Of a stretch of 64,000 nt of DNA, positions 25,816 through 34,869 are shown piece by piece. The notes under the pieces are model-generated. The model was not told the DNA's origin. It saw only the letters and a list, made by a program, of their open reading frames with translations, and ran no database searches. A program made the translations under genes and the position numbers. Position 1 is the stretch's first letter; every line of letters starts with the position of its first letter. Source of the DNA: Lentzea albidocapillata (GTDB taxonomy: Bacteria; Actinomycetota; Actinomycetes; Mycobacteriales; Pseudonocardiaceae); assembly GCF_000719115.1 (NCBI RefSeq), contig NZ_JOEA01000013.1:1-64000 (forward strand). Reading direction: 5' to 3'.

Positions 25816-27174
25816 GTGTCGTGTGTGATCCAGGCGTACCGGTTCGCGCTGGATCCCGGTCCCGCTCTGGAGCGGGTGTTGCGGTCGCATTGTGGTGGTC
25901 AGCGGCGTGCGTTCAACTGGGGTATGGCGCGGGTGAAGGCGAATCTGGACCAGCGGGCCGCGGAGAGGACCTACGGCCTCGGCGAGGCGCAGCTGACGCC
26001 GTCGGTGTCGTGGTCGGCCTACGGTCTGCGTAAGGACTGGAACCAGGCCAAGGACATGGTCGCGCCGTGGTGGGCGGAGAACTCGAAGGAAGCCTATTCG
26101 TCGGGCCTGGCCAACCTGGCGACCGCGTTGGGCAACTGGGCCGATTCCAGGAAGGGCACACGGAAAGGCCGCAGGCTCGGGTTCCCCCGGTTCAAGGGGA
26201 AGCGGTCCGGGTTGTCGTGCCGGTTCACCACCGGCGCGTTCGGTCTCGCCGACGATCGTCGGCATGTGACGCTGCCCCGTATCGGCCTGGTGCGCACCCA
26301 CGAGTCGACCCGGAAGCTGGCCCGGCATGTCGCGCGTGGTAGCGCCCGGATTCGCTCGGCCACGGTGTCGTACCGGGGCGGGCGGTGGTTCGTGTCGTTC
26401 TCCGTGGAGATCACCCGCGCCGACCCCGCACCCGCACGCCCAGGCAGCGTGGTGGGTGTCGACCTGGGCGTGAGGTCGCTGGCAGTGCTGTCGACCGGCG
26501 AGACCATCGCGAACCCGCAGCATCTGGAGCCCGCTCTGCGGCAACTGCGCCGCCTGCAACGACAAGCCGCCCGCCGCACCGGCCCGGACCGCCGCACCCG
26601 CCGCGTTCCGTCGAATCGGTGGCGCAGGACCCAGGACCGCGTCACCCGCCTGCACGCCGCTGTCGCGAACGCCCGCCGAGACGGGCTGCACAAACTCACC
26701 ACCCGCCTGGCCCGCACCCACGGCACGGTGGTGATCGAAGATCTCAATGTGTCCGGCATGACCCGTAACCGGCGGCTGGCACGGCAGGTCGCCGGTGTCG
26801 GTATGGCCGAGCTGCGCCGTCAGATCGAGTACAAAGCCCGGTGGGCGGGCGTGCACGTACACGTCGCCGATCGCTGGTATCCCAGCTCCAAGACGTGTTC
26901 GGGCTGTGGCGTGGTGAAAACCAAGCTGCGCCTGTCCGATCGCGTCTACCGCTGCGAGGCGTGCGGTCTGGTCCTGGATCGGGACCTCAACGCCGCGCGC
27001 AACCTCGCCGCGCTCGTGCACCGCCAGACGTCCTCCCCGAGTTGCGGGGCGACGCGAAACGAGCCCGCTGGAAACCCAGGTAAGACCCGCACCGCGCGGG
27101 CAACGGGTACCGCCACGGGAAGACCCGCACCCGGTGCGGGCCAACGCCGACGCCGCAAGGCGCCGGCTGCCTGA
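25816..27174 (+). CDS. tnpB: TnpB RNA-guided nuclease (IS605 OrfB family)
   Basis: 452 residues. The RuvC-like triad looks intact: Asp216 in VVGVDLGVRSLAVL, Glu308 in VVIEDLNVSGM, and Asp388/Asp390 in VLDRDLNAARN. A zinc ribbon separates the last two (Cys361, Cys364, Cys380, Cys383). The N-terminal wedge region starts IQAYRFALDPGP. The ~50-residue basic C-tail is low-complexity because its DNA overlaps hairpins that may encode the guide RNA scaffold. All key residues present suggest an active or recently active nuclease. No tnpA partner. Confidence 0.9.
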   Translation: MSCVIQAYRFALDPGPALERVLRSHCGGQRRAFNWGMARVKANLDQRAAERTYGLGEAQLTPSVSWSAYGLRKDWNQAKDMVAPWWAENSKEAYSSGLANLATALGNWADSRKGTRKGRRLGFPRFKGKRSGLSCRFTTGAFGLADDRRHVTLPRIGLVRTHESTRKLARHVARGSARIRSATVSYRGGRWFVSFSVEITRADPAPARPGSVVGVDLGVRSLAVLSTGETIANPQHLEPALRQLRRLQRQAARRTGPDRRTRRVPSNRWRRTQDRVTRLHAAVANARRDGLHKLTTRLARTHGTVVIEDLNVSGMTRNRRLARQVAGVGMAELRRQIEYKARWAGVHVHVADRWYPSSKTCSGCGVVKTKLRLSDRVYRCEACGLVLDRDLNAARNLAALVHRQTSSPSCGATRNEPAGNPGKTRTARATGTATGRPAPGAGQRRRRKAPAA

Positions 27175-27207
27175 ACACAGTGGACTCACGTTCACTCACA
27201 CTTCAGG
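27080..27207 (+). ncRNA. Candidate omega/reRNA scaffold at the 3' end of tnpB
   Basis: Successive hairpins lie in and just after the tnpB 3' end: CCCGC/GCGGG (27086-27100), CCCGCAC/GTGCGGG (27124-27140), CGCC-gcaa-GGCG (27151-27162), and outer CCTGAA/TTCAGG (27170-27207). In known TnpB systems the guide RNA overlaps this part of the gene, with the guide taken from beyond the element end. Assignment rests on position and pairing only. Confidence 0.4.
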
Positions 27208-27217
27208 TAACGGTGTA

Positions 27218-28318
27218 TCAGCAGGCAGTGGCGCCTGAGACACCCGCCACGTACGCCTTCGCGATGTGCTTGCCGGACGCGATGCGGTACCAGATGTTCG
27301 ATGTTCCCTGCGTGCCCGTCACCGACTGGCCGGTGAGCTGGCAGGTCACCCTGACCTGGGCGTAGTTCGCGGCCAGACCCACCTGCGACGTCGAGGAGCT
27401 CGTGCCGCTGCGGACGTTCACCGTGCCGTTCGCCGCGGCGGTGCGGACCGTCCCGACAGGACCGGAGCCGGTCCACAGATACGTCACGGTCACCCATGCG
27501 TTGGTGGTGAGTTTCAGGCCGTCCCAGAACGTGCCGTCGGCGAGGTCGATGCCCGCCGGGTTGGCGACCTTGCGCCCGAACTGGTCCTTACCGCCGTTGT
27601 AGTTGTCCTGGTACGCGGCCTGCGCCTCGGGCTTGCCCTGCGGCAGGTCCTTCCACATCTCACGGGTCGCGGCCGGGTTCCAGTAGTCGTCCTTGGTGTT
27701 CCAGGGGCCGACGTCCCACACGGGCGCCCATTCGCAACGGCCGTTCGACGCGCACACCTGCACGCTGTAGTTGCCGGAGTTCCTGCCCGCCAGGCCACGC
27801 CGCGACGGCAGCGCCACGAAGTGGTCGCGCGAACGGATCACGTGCCCGTTCGCCGTGGTGCCACCGACGAGGCCCTCACGGGTCGCGTACACCCGGTACG
27901 AACGTCCAGCCGCGGCAACGGAAACGTCGTCCGCGGCCACGGTCGCGGGCGCCTGCGTCGCGGTCAGCTTCACCCGCGATGCCTTGCCACTGCTCAAAAC
28001 CACGCGGGTCTCGACGGTGGACGTGGTCACCGGCAACGTCGCCGGCGCCTCCAGCCACTCGGTCCACTGACCGTCCGCGCGCAGGCCGCGCACGTCGACG
28101 ACACCATCGCCGGTCACCGCCGCCGTGACCGCGTTGGCGGGCTGGGCGAGTCTGTGCGAGCCGAGCTCGATCAGGCCCGTGCGCGGGGAACCGCCCCACG
28201 TGACGGCACGGCCGCTGACGTCGGCGGTCCACTCGTTCGAGGCAGGGGCCGCCTGGGCGGGAGACGCCAGTCCGGCCACCAAGGCGGCGCCCGCGACCAG
28301 CGGTAACAGGTAGCGCAT
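27218..28318 (-). CDS. Secreted protein with C-terminal SH3-like domain
   Basis: 366 residues with a Sec signal peptide (MRYLLPLVAGAALVAGLASPAQA, about 23 residues). The mature protein starts with an ~110-residue beta-rich region, followed by a middle domain (HFVALPSRRG, NYSVQVCASNGRCEWAPVWDVGPWNTKDDYWN), and a bacterial SH3-like repeat at about 285-366 (GTVNVRSGTSSSTSQVGLA...NIWYRI). Such proteins bind or process cell-wall material, but no catalytic residues are obvious. AGGGG 7 bases before the ATG supports the start. The spacer 28319-28397 to menE holds no other gene. Confidence 0.75.
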   Translation of the reverse strand: MRYLLPLVAGAALVAGLASPAQAAPASNEWTADVSGRAVTWGGSPRTGLIELGSHRLAQPANAVTAAVTGDGVVDVRGLRADGQWTEWLEAPATLPVTTSTVETRVVLSSGKASRVKLTATQAPATVAADDVSVAAAGRSYRVYATREGLVGGTTANGHVIRSRDHFVALPSRRGLAGRNSGNYSVQVCASNGRCEWAPVWDVGPWNTKDDYWNPAATREMWKDLPQGKPEAQAAYQDNYNGGKDQFGRKVANPAGIDLADGTFWDGLKLTTNAWVTVTYLWTGSGPVGTVRTAAANGTVNVRSGTSSSTSQVGLAANYAQVRVTCQLTGQSVTGTQGTSNIWYRIASGKHIAKAYVAGVSGATAC

Positions 28319-28397
28319 GAAGAAACCCCTATCGCTAACGCGCGCGGCCAGAGTTTCCGCACGCTTCGCGGCGAGGGTTGTCCTCAGCGGTAAAGGT

Positions 28398-29429
28398 TCA
28401 CCTAAAGAGGCCGACGACAGCTGTTCGGTCGACTTTGCCGGGCCCGCGCAACGGCAGCTCGTGCACGAACCGCACCAGCTTCGGCGCCGCCGCCCGACCC
28501 ACGGCCTCGACGACCGCGGCCCTCAGCTCGTCGACCGAAGGCTTCACCCCGCGCGCGACGACGGCAGCGGCCACGACCTGGCCCCACTCGTCGTCCGGCA
28601 CGCCGACCACGCAGGCCTCCAGCACGCCCTCGACGGTCGCCAGAGCCCGTTCCACCAGCACCGGAGGGATTTTCTCGCCGCCCGTGACGATCACGTCGTC
28701 AGCGCGTCCCAGCACCTCCAGCCGCCCGTCGCGCAGCCGCCCGAGGTCCCCGGTGCGGAACCACTCGCCGAACGGCTCCGCACTGCCGCGATACCCCAGC
28801 GCCAGCACCGGCCCGCTGATCTCGATCACCTCTTCGGTGCGCAACGAGACGCCCCGCAACGGTTCGCCGTCGTACACGCACCCGCCGGACGTCTCGCTCA
28901 TGCCGTACGTCGTGACGACCTGCACGCCCAGAGCGCGTGCCTGCTGCAACAGCGTCGGCGGGGTGGCGGCCCCGCCGATCAGCACGCCGTCGAACTGCCG
29001 CAGCGCCTCCAGGCCCGGCCCCTCACCCACGACGAGCCGGGAGAGCTGGGTCGGCACGAGCGCCGTGTAGTGGCGTCCCGGCTGCGCCAGCACCGGCCGC
29101 GCGGCCTGCGCGAAACCCATGGCGCGGAAGCCCATCGACATGTCGAGCACGCCGGGCGTGGTGCCGGCGACGATCGACCGCACCAGCACCTGCACCCCGG
29201 CGATGTGGCCGGTCGGCAACGCCAGCAGCCACGTGCCGGGGCCGCCCAGCCGCTCGTACGTGGCCTCCGCGGACGTCGTCAGCGCGTCCGCGTCGAGCAG
29301 CACGGTCTTCGGCTCGCCCGTCGACCCGGAGGTCGGCACGCCGAGCACGGCCCGCTTCTCCCAGCCGTCGAGCGGGCCGTCGACCAGGGGTTCGCCACCG
29401 GCCAGCGCCGCGCGCAGTTCGTCGAGCAT
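28398..29429 (-). CDS. menE: o-Succinylbenzoate-CoA ligase
   Basis: 343-residue ANL-superfamily adenylating enzyme that activates o-succinylbenzoate to its CoA thioester for MenB. Motifs are VPTSGSTGEPKTVLL (P-loop like, about 29-43), TTYGMSETSGGCVYDG, WFRTGDLGRL and GGEKIPPVLVER. The C-terminal RGPGKVDR carries the catalytic Lys. Slightly short N-terminus, usual for actinobacterial MenE. ATG 29429 follows AGCAGG; GTG 29435 is an alternative. It lies 10 bases downstream of menB in the same direction. Confidence 0.93.
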   Translation of the reverse strand: MLDELRAALAGGEPLVDGPLDGWEKRAVLGVPTSGSTGEPKTVLLDADALTTSAEATYERLGGPGTWLLALPTGHIAGVQVLVRSIVAGTTPGVLDMSMGFRAMGFAQAARPVLAQPGRHYTALVPTQLSRLVVGEGPGLEALRQFDGVLIGGAATPPTLLQQARALGVQVVTTYGMSETSGGCVYDGEPLRGVSLRTEEVIEISGPVLALGYRGSAEPFGEWFRTGDLGRLRDGRLEVLGRADDVIVTGGEKIPPVLVERALATVEGVLEACVVGVPDDEWGQVVAAAVVARGVKPSVDELRAAVVEAVGRAAAPKLVRFVHELPLRGPGKVDRTAVVGLFR

Positions 29430-29439
29430 GGGCACCTGC

Positions 29440-30342
29440 TCAGAAGTAGTACGGGTAGTTCGACCAGTCCGGGGCGCGCTTCTCCAGGAACGAGTCACGG
29501 CCCTCGACCGCCTCGTCGGTCATGTACGCGAGCCGCGTCGTCTCGCCGGCGAAGATCTGCTGCCCCACCAGGCCGTCGTCGATCAGGTTGAACGCGTACT
29601 TCAGCATCCGCTGGGCGGTCGGCGACTTGCCGTTGATCTCGCGCCCCCACTGCAGCGCCGTGGTCTCCAGCTCGGCGTGCGGCACGACCTCGTTGATCGC
29701 GCCCATCTTGTACATGTCCTCGGCGGAGTACGTGCGGCCGAGGAAGAAGATCTCGCGGGCGAACTTCTGCCCGACCTGCCGGGCGAGGTAGGCCGACCCG
29801 TAGCCGCCGTCGAACGAGCCGACGTCCGCGTCGGTCTGCTTGAACCTGGCGTGCTCGGCGCTCGCGATCGTGAGGTCGCACACGACGTGCAGGCTGTGCC
29901 CGCCACCCGCGGCCCAGCCGGGCACGACCGCGATGACGACCTTCGGCATGAACCTGATCAGCCGCTGGCACTCCAGGATGTGCAACCGCCCCGCACGCGC
30001 CGGGTCGACGCTCTCGGCCGTCTCACCGGAGGCGTACTGGTAGCCGCTGCGGCCGCGAATCCGCTGGTCACCGCCACTGCAGAAGGCCCAGCCGCCGTCC
30101 TTGGGGCTGGGGCCGTTGCCGGTCAGCAGCACGCACCCGACATCCGACGACATCCGCGCGTGGTCCAGCGCCCGGTACAGCTCGTCCACCGTGTGCGGCC
30201 GGAAGGCGTTGCGCACCTCGGGCCGGTTGAACGCGATGCGGACGGTGCCCTGGTCAAGCGCGCGGTGGTACGTGATGTCGGTGAAGTCGAAGCCCTCGAT
30301 CGGCTTCCACAACGACGGGTCGAAGAGCTCCTGATCTGCCAC
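29440..30342 (-). CDS. menB: 1,4-dihydroxy-2-naphthoyl-CoA synthase
   Basis: 300-residue crotonase-fold enzyme closing the second ring of the naphthoquinone. Visible features are FNRPEVRNAFRPHTVDEL, the oxyanion-hole region FCSGGDQRIRG, PGWAAGGGHSLHVVCDLTIAS, and the MenB-specific DADVGSFDGGYGSAYLARQVG and C-terminal DWSNYPYYF. The GTG start has no Shine-Dalgarno; TAGAGT lies 7 bases before it on the minus strand. It is divergent from menD across a 72-bp region. Confidence 0.96.
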   Translation of the reverse strand: MADQELFDPSLWKPIEGFDFTDITYHRALDQGTVRIAFNRPEVRNAFRPHTVDELYRALDHARMSSDVGCVLLTGNGPSPKDGGWAFCSGGDQRIRGRSGYQYASGETAESVDPARAGRLHILECQRLIRFMPKVVIAVVPGWAAGGGHSLHVVCDLTIASAEHARFKQTDADVGSFDGGYGSAYLARQVGQKFAREIFFLGRTYSAEDMYKMGAINEVVPHAELETTALQWGREINGKSPTAQRMLKYAFNLIDDGLVGQQIFAGETTRLAYMTDEAVEGRDSFLEKRAPDWSNYPYYF

Positions 30343-30349
30343 GGACCAG

Positions 30350-30355
30350 ACTCTA
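30350..30355 (-). promoter_or_regulatory. -10 box of a leaderless menB promoter
   Basis: Minus-strand TAGAGT, 7 bases upstream of the menB GTG (30342). It shares the 72-bp divergent region with the menD promoter. Confidence 0.5.
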
Positions 30356-30402
30356 AGCCTCCACTCCTGAGACCAGCGGAGGACCTCTCAGCGCGGTCCG
30401 GT

Positions 30403-30408
30403 GACAAT
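30403..30408 (+). promoter_or_regulatory. -10 box of a leaderless menD promoter
   Basis: GACAAT, 6 bases upstream of the menD ATG (30415); the spacer is TGGGGG. It is weaker than the other TANNNT boxes. Confidence 0.4.
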
Positions 30409-30414
30409 TGGGGG

Positions 30415-31986
30415 ATGAACCCGTCCACGACGCAGGCGAGGGTGATCGTCGACGAACTGGTGCGCAACGGCGTGCGTCACGTCGTCCTGTGCCCCGGTTC
30501 GCGCAACGCCCCGCTGTCGTTCGCGCTGCACCAGGCCGAGCAGAAAGGCCTGCTCACGGTGCACGTGCGCATCGACGAGCGCAGCGGCGGATTCCTCGCT
30601 CTGGGCCTCGCGAAGACTGGTGAGCCGGCCGTGGTGACGTGCACGAGCGGCACCGCCGTCGCGAACCTGCACCCGGCCGTGATCGAGGCGCAGCTGACGA
30701 ACGTGCCGCTGATCGCGCTGACCGCCGACCGCCCGGTCGACCTCTACCGCACCGGCTCCAGCCAGACGATCAACCAGCACGACGTCCTCGGCATCCCGAC
30801 GCTGCACATGCCGGAGGGTGCCGGCGAGGCCGTGACGCGGTCGTTGATCTGCCGTGCCATCGCCACGGACGGTCCGTCGCACGTCAACGTGCCTTTCCGG
30901 CCGCCGCTGACGCCGTCCGACGATCTGTGGCCCAGCTCGGATCGCGGCGCCTGGACGGAGACCGACCGCACGTTCACCGTCGAGACCCGGCCCTCCTCGC
31001 TGCCCGCCCGCACGCTGGTGCTGCTCGGTGACGACCGCCCGGAACGGCTGCTGAAGGCCTCGCGACTCGGCTGGCCGGTGATCGCCGAGCCCACCGCGCC
31101 CGGTGGCCTGCGACACGGTTCGCTGCTGCTCAACGCGGGCCTGCCGGAGCACCTGCGGCCCGACGCGGTGCTCGTCGTCGGCCGCGTCACCCTGTCGAGG
31201 GGTCAGCAGGCCGTGCTTGGAGCCGCTCCAATCGTGCACGCTGTGGGTGACCAGGCCCAGTGGCCGGACGTGCCGTTCACCGCCACGCGAGCCTCCACCT
31301 GGCTGCCCGAGCCCGCCGCGACCGACGGCGAGTGGCTACAGGCGTGGCAGAGCGCGGTGAAGAGCGTCAGCGTGGCCGTCGACGACCTGCTGGACACCGC
31401 GCCGTGGCCGACCGGCCTGCACGTCGCGCGCGACCTGATGCAGGCGATGCCGCCGGGTTCGCTGCTGTTCGTGGGCTCGTCCAACCCGATCCGCGACGTC
31501 GACTTCGTGTCCGAACGCCGCTCGGACGTCGCCGTGCACGCCAACCGGGGTGCCGCCGGCATCGACGGGAGCGTGTCCACGGCCATCGGGCTCGCCTGGC
31601 AGCACCAGGGCCCCGCCTACGCGCTGATGGGCGACCTGACGTTCCTGCACGACAGCAACGGCCTGCTCGCCGACCGCCTGCCGGACCTCACGATCGTCGT
31701 CCTCAACGACGACGGGGGTGGCATATTTTCGTTGCTCGAACAAGGCGCTCCGGAGTACGGCGGAAGTTTCGAGCGAATTTTCGGCACTCCGCACGGAACT
31801 GATCTGGCCGCTTTGTGCGCGGGTTACCGAATTCCGCACTCCACAGTGGACGGCCAGGAGGAGTTCCGTAGCGCGATTGCGTCACCGAAGGGCCTCCAAG
31901 TGGTCGAAGTGCAGGCAAAACGTGACGAACTGCGGGCGTTGCACCAGCGCCTCAAGGCGACGGTGTCAAACGTTTTCGCCAGATAG
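30415..31986 (+). CDS. menD: 2-succinyl-5-enolpyruvyl-6-hydroxy-3-cyclohexene-1-carboxylate synthase (SEPHCHC synthase)
   Basis: 523-residue thiamine-diphosphate enzyme adding 2-oxoglutarate-derived succinate semialdehyde to isochorismate. The N-terminal PYR domain includes VLCPGSRNAPLSFAL and the catalytic Glu region RIDERSGGFLALGLAK. The C-terminal PP domain has the ThDP motif MGDLTFLHDSNGLL through VVLNDDGGGIFSLL. The true start is ATG 30415; the frame is open far upstream but only antisense to menB/menE. menC and menH, expected next in the pathway, are not in the window. Confidence 0.96.
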   Translation: MNPSTTQARVIVDELVRNGVRHVVLCPGSRNAPLSFALHQAEQKGLLTVHVRIDERSGGFLALGLAKTGEPAVVTCTSGTAVANLHPAVIEAQLTNVPLIALTADRPVDLYRTGSSQTINQHDVLGIPTLHMPEGAGEAVTRSLICRAIATDGPSHVNVPFRPPLTPSDDLWPSSDRGAWTETDRTFTVETRPSSLPARTLVLLGDDRPERLLKASRLGWPVIAEPTAPGGLRHGSLLLNAGLPEHLRPDAVLVVGRVTLSRGQQAVLGAAPIVHAVGDQAQWPDVPFTATRASTWLPEPAATDGEWLQAWQSAVKSVSVAVDDLLDTAPWPTGLHVARDLMQAMPPGSLLFVGSSNPIRDVDFVSERRSDVAVHANRGAAGIDGSVSTAIGLAWQHQGPAYALMGDLTFLHDSNGLLADRLPDLTIVVLNDDGGGIFSLLEQGAPEYGGSFERIFGTPHGTDLAALCAGYRIPHSTVDGQEEFRSAIASPKGLQVVEVQAKRDELRALHQRLKATVSNVFAR

Positions 31987-32027
31987 GAAACCTACGTAAG
32001 TCGGTGGCTCGTTCTTGATCGTCTGGC

Positions 32028-32033
32028 TACCGT
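32028..32033 (+). promoter_or_regulatory. -10 box of a leaderless promoter for the M1 peptidase gene
   Basis: TACCGT, 7 bases before ATG 32041; no Shine-Dalgarno is present. Confidence 0.5.
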
Positions 32034-32040
32034 CCGCCGC

Positions 32041-33543
32041 ATGTCGATCAGAACCAAGGCGACGGCCGCGGTGGCGTCCGCGGCCGCGATGACGCTCTTC
32101 GCGGGGACGGCGCTGGCGGCGTCTCCAGGCGCTCCCGGCGTCGGCGATCCGTACTTCCCGACCTACGGGAACGGCGGGTACGACGTCTCCCACTACGACA
32201 TCAGGCTCAACTACAACCCGAACGGCGACCAGCTCTCGGGCTCGACGACGATCCTGGCCAAGGCCACGCAGGACCTCACGCAGTTCAACCTGGACTTCCT
32301 GCTCAGGGTGAAGTCGGTCCGGGTCAACAACGCGCCGTCCTCGTTCGTCTCCGACAACGGCGAGCTCACGCTCACCCCGCGCGGAGGCGTCCGCAAGGGT
32401 CAGGACCTGACGATCGTCGTCACCTACGCCGACAGCCCGTCGACCGTGAAGGACCGCAACGGCTTCACGGCGTGGACGAAGACTCCCGACGGTGCCCTGG
32501 CGATCGGCGAGCCGGAGATCTCGTCGTGGTGGTACCCGTCCAACGACCACCCGACCGACAAGGCCACCTTCGACGTCAACGTCGCCGTCCCGAACGGCGT
32601 CGAGGCGATCTCGAACGGCAGGTTCGTCGGCCAGACCCGCCAGATCAACGGCTACACGCGCTGGAACTGGCGCAGCACCAAGCCGCAGGCGACATACCTG
32701 ACGTTCCTGTCGATCGGCCAGTTCGAGATCCGCCAGTCCACGGCGCCCAACGGCCAGCCCGTCGTGAACGCCTACTCCGAGCGCCTCGGCGAACACACCG
32801 ACGCGGCCAAGGCGAGCATCGAGCGCACGCCCGAGGTCACCGAGTTCCTGGCGGACAACTTCGGCCCGTACCCGTTCGAAGCGCAGGGCGGCGTCGTGAC
32901 GCCGGACCTCGGCTACGCGCTGGAGAACCAGACCCGCTCGACCTACGACGACGCGTTCTTCCGGCGCGGCGCCAACACCTACGTCGTCGCGCACGAGGTC
33001 GCCCACCAGTGGTTCGGCGACTCCGTGTCGGTCCACCACTGGCGGGACATCTGGCTGAACGAGGGCTTCGCCTCCTACGCCGAGTTCCTGTGGTCCGAGC
33101 ACGTCGGTGAGGGCACGGCGCAGGAGAACGCCGACTTCGTCTACGACTCCTACCCGGCCGACGACCCGTTCTGGCAGGTCCTGCCCGGCGACCCCGGTGC
33201 GTCGAACGTGTTCCACAGCGCCGTCTACGACCGCGGCGCGCTGGCCGTCCACGCTCTGCGCGTGGCCGTCGGGGACGAGAAGTTCTTCGAGATCCTCAAG
33301 GCCTGGGTCGCGGAGAAGAAGTACTCGGACGCCACCGTCGAGGAGTTCATCGCGCTGGCGGAGCGGGTCTCCGGTCAGCAGCTCGACCAGCTCTTCCAGA
33401 CGTGGCTGTTCACCAAGGGCAAGCCGGCGGAGGCCCCCGGCCGTGCGGCCGACGTGGCGTCGAAGACGCTGTCCGTCGCTGCGGAGCCGAAGTCGCGTGC
33501 CAAGATCAAGCTGACGCACGAACTGCTGGACGCCCACAAGTAA
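32041..33543 (+). CDS. Secreted M1 family zinc metallopeptidase
   Basis: 500 residues with a signal peptide (about 1-29, ending GTALAASPG). The gluzincin motif HEVAHQWF gives zinc ligands His318 and His322 with catalytic Glu319, and NEGFASYAEF supplies Glu341. The exopeptidase motif appears as GYALEN instead of GAMEN. It lacks the long C-terminal ERAP-like domain, so it is a short secreted type as common in actinomycetes. The substrate is unknown. It is a single gene, not evidently linked to menD. Confidence 0.88.
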   Translation: MSIRTKATAAVASAAAMTLFAGTALAASPGAPGVGDPYFPTYGNGGYDVSHYDIRLNYNPNGDQLSGSTTILAKATQDLTQFNLDFLLRVKSVRVNNAPSSFVSDNGELTLTPRGGVRKGQDLTIVVTYADSPSTVKDRNGFTAWTKTPDGALAIGEPEISSWWYPSNDHPTDKATFDVNVAVPNGVEAISNGRFVGQTRQINGYTRWNWRSTKPQATYLTFLSIGQFEIRQSTAPNGQPVVNAYSERLGEHTDAAKASIERTPEVTEFLADNFGPYPFEAQGGVVTPDLGYALENQTRSTYDDAFFRRGANTYVVAHEVAHQWFGDSVSVHHWRDIWLNEGFASYAEFLWSEHVGEGTAQENADFVYDSYPADDPFWQVLPGDPGASNVFHSAVYDRGALAVHALRVAVGDEKFFEILKAWVAEKKYSDATVEEFIALAERVSGQQLDQLFQTWLFTKGKPAEAPGRAADVASKTLSVAAEPKSRAKIKLTHELLDAHK

Positions 33544-33583
33544 GTCGGTGGCGCACAACGCCGGTGACGAGCACGATCAACGA

Positions 33584-34333
33584 GTGAACCCTCGTGTCGC
33601 GCTCGTCACCGGCGCCGGCTCCGGAATCGGCGCTGGAACAGCCCAAGCCCTGGCCGCTCTAGGCCACCACGTAGCCGTGGTCGACATCAACGACCGCGCG
33701 CACGCCGTCGCCGGCCAGATCACCGAATCCGGCGGAACAGCCCTGGCGGTGCTCGCGGACATCAGCGACCCCGACGCCGTCACCCAGGCCGTCGACGAGG
33801 TGACGACCAAGCTGGGCCCGGTCGCAATCCTGGTCAACAACGCCGGCTTCGCCAGGGACAACATGGTCCTCGACATGCCGCTGGCCGACTGGGACGCAGT
33901 GATGAACACCCACCTGCGCGGCAGCTTCCTGATGCTCAAGGCCACCGCCCCGGCCATGCGCGACGCGGGATGGGGCCGCGTCGTCAACATCTCCAGCATC
34001 TCCGCACTGGTCGACGACGACCGCGCCAACTACGTCGCCGCCAAGGCAGGCCTGGAAGGCTTCACCCGCGCCACGGCCCTCGACCTCGCCCCGTTCGGCA
34101 TCACCGTGAACGCGATCGGCCCCGGCGTGGTCGTGACCGAGATGACCAAGGTGTCCGCCGCCCGTGCAGGCCGCACCCTCGACGAACACATCGAGGTGCA
34201 ACGGAAGTCGATCCCGCGCGGCCGCGTCGGCGCGCCACACGACATCGCACGCGCGGTGCTGTTCTTCGCGGCGGAGGACGCCGACTACGTGACCGGGCAG
34301 GTCATTTATGTCAGCGGAGGGCCGCACGGTTGA
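33584..34333 (+). CDS. Short-chain dehydrogenase/reductase (FabG-like)
   Basis: 249-residue classical SDR. TGAGSGIG (cofactor), NNAGF, catalytic Ser in INISSIS-like NISSISAL, YVAAK (Tyr and Lys), and the C-terminal DADYVTGQVIYVSGG are all present. This resembles 3-oxoacyl-ACP reductases, but substrate cannot be told from sequence. GTG 33584 is chosen for fit to family N-termini; GTG 33548 would add 12 residues. CACGAT lies 6 bases before 33584. The stop overlaps the TTG of the following gene. Confidence 0.85.
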   Translation: MNPRVALVTGAGSGIGAGTAQALAALGHHVAVVDINDRAHAVAGQITESGGTALAVLADISDPDAVTQAVDEVTTKLGPVAILVNNAGFARDNMVLDMPLADWDAVMNTHLRGSFLMLKATAPAMRDAGWGRVVNISSISALVDDDRANYVAAKAGLEGFTRATALDLAPFGITVNAIGPGVVVTEMTKVSAARAGRTLDEHIEVQRKSIPRGRVGAPHDIARAVLFFAAEDADYVTGQVIYVSGGPHG

Positions 34334-34869
34334 GCCAGGACGCCCCGGTCTGGGCCTTCGAGCGGACAGAAGTTCGTCCGCACGACCCTCTGTGGACGGT
34401 CCGGGCAGAGGCGGAATGCGAGGAGCTCAAGCGGCTCCTCGCGCCATGGTTGGTCGACGGGGTCGAGCACATCGGGTCGACGGCTGTGCCCGGCCTCGCC
34501 GCCAAACCGATCATCGACGTGATGGCCTCGGTGATCCACCTGGACACCGACGCGTCCGAACTCCTCGTCGCCCACGGCTGGGCCTACGTGCCACCGGAAC
34601 TCGACAACCGCCCGTGGCGGCGCTTCTTCGTCAAGCCGGACCAGACAGGTCAACGACGCGAAGCCCACCTGCACCTGATCCAGGCAGGTCACCAGAGGTG
34701 GACCGACCAGATCCGCTTCCGCGACGCGCTGAGAAACGACACAACTCTCGCCCAGGCCTACGAAGACTTGAAACGCCAACTAGCCGACCAAAGCGGTCAC
34801 GACCGTGAGGCGTACACGACAGGCAAGGCGGCGTTCGTGGCTAAAGCCCTTCGAGGGCCTCACGCATAG
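34330..34869 (+). CDS. GrpB/UPF0157 family protein
   Basis: 179 residues. The nucleotidyltransferase-like GrpB core is recognisable: HIGSTAVPGLAAKPIIDVMASV, then RRFFVKPD and REAHLHLIQAGHQRWTDQIRFRDALRND. The family has a minimal NTase fold; its activity is mostly uncharacterised. The only good start is TTG 34330, overlapping the SDR stop. Its 3' end overlaps the convergent menF coding sequence by 29 bp. Confidence 0.85.
   Translation: MSQDAPVWAFERTEVRPHDPLWTVRAEAECEELKRLLAPWLVDGVEHIGSTAVPGLAAKPIIDVMASVIHLDTDASELLVAHGWAYVPPELDNRPWRRFFVKPDQTGQRREAHLHLIQAGHQRWTDQIRFRDALRNDTTLAQAYEDLKRQLADQSGHDREAYTTGKAAFVAKALRGPHA

Larger units (their letters stand above)
25776..27207 (+). mobile_element. Orphan TnpB (IS200/IS605- or IS607-type) element without tnpA
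   Basis: The element consists of a TnpB gene, a hairpin at the left (GTTCCC 25776-25781 / GGGAAC 25788-25793) and a stack of hairpins at the right. The right part closes with CCTGAA (27170-27175) / TTCAGG (27202-27207). No transposase gene (tnpA, Y1 or serine recombinase) is present, so it would move only with help in trans, if at all. The exact ends are not resolved; the left end could begin anywhere after menA (25666). It splits menA from the menB-menE side. Confidence 0.55.

Noticed and set aside
24793..27195. A single 800-codon minus-strand frame
   Set aside because: Only the last 290 codons are MenA. The rest is antisense to tnpB and is explained by high GC.
29119..30414. A long plus-strand extension in frame with menD
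   Set aside because: It is antisense to menE and menB. MenD homology begins at ATG 30415, next to its own promoter.
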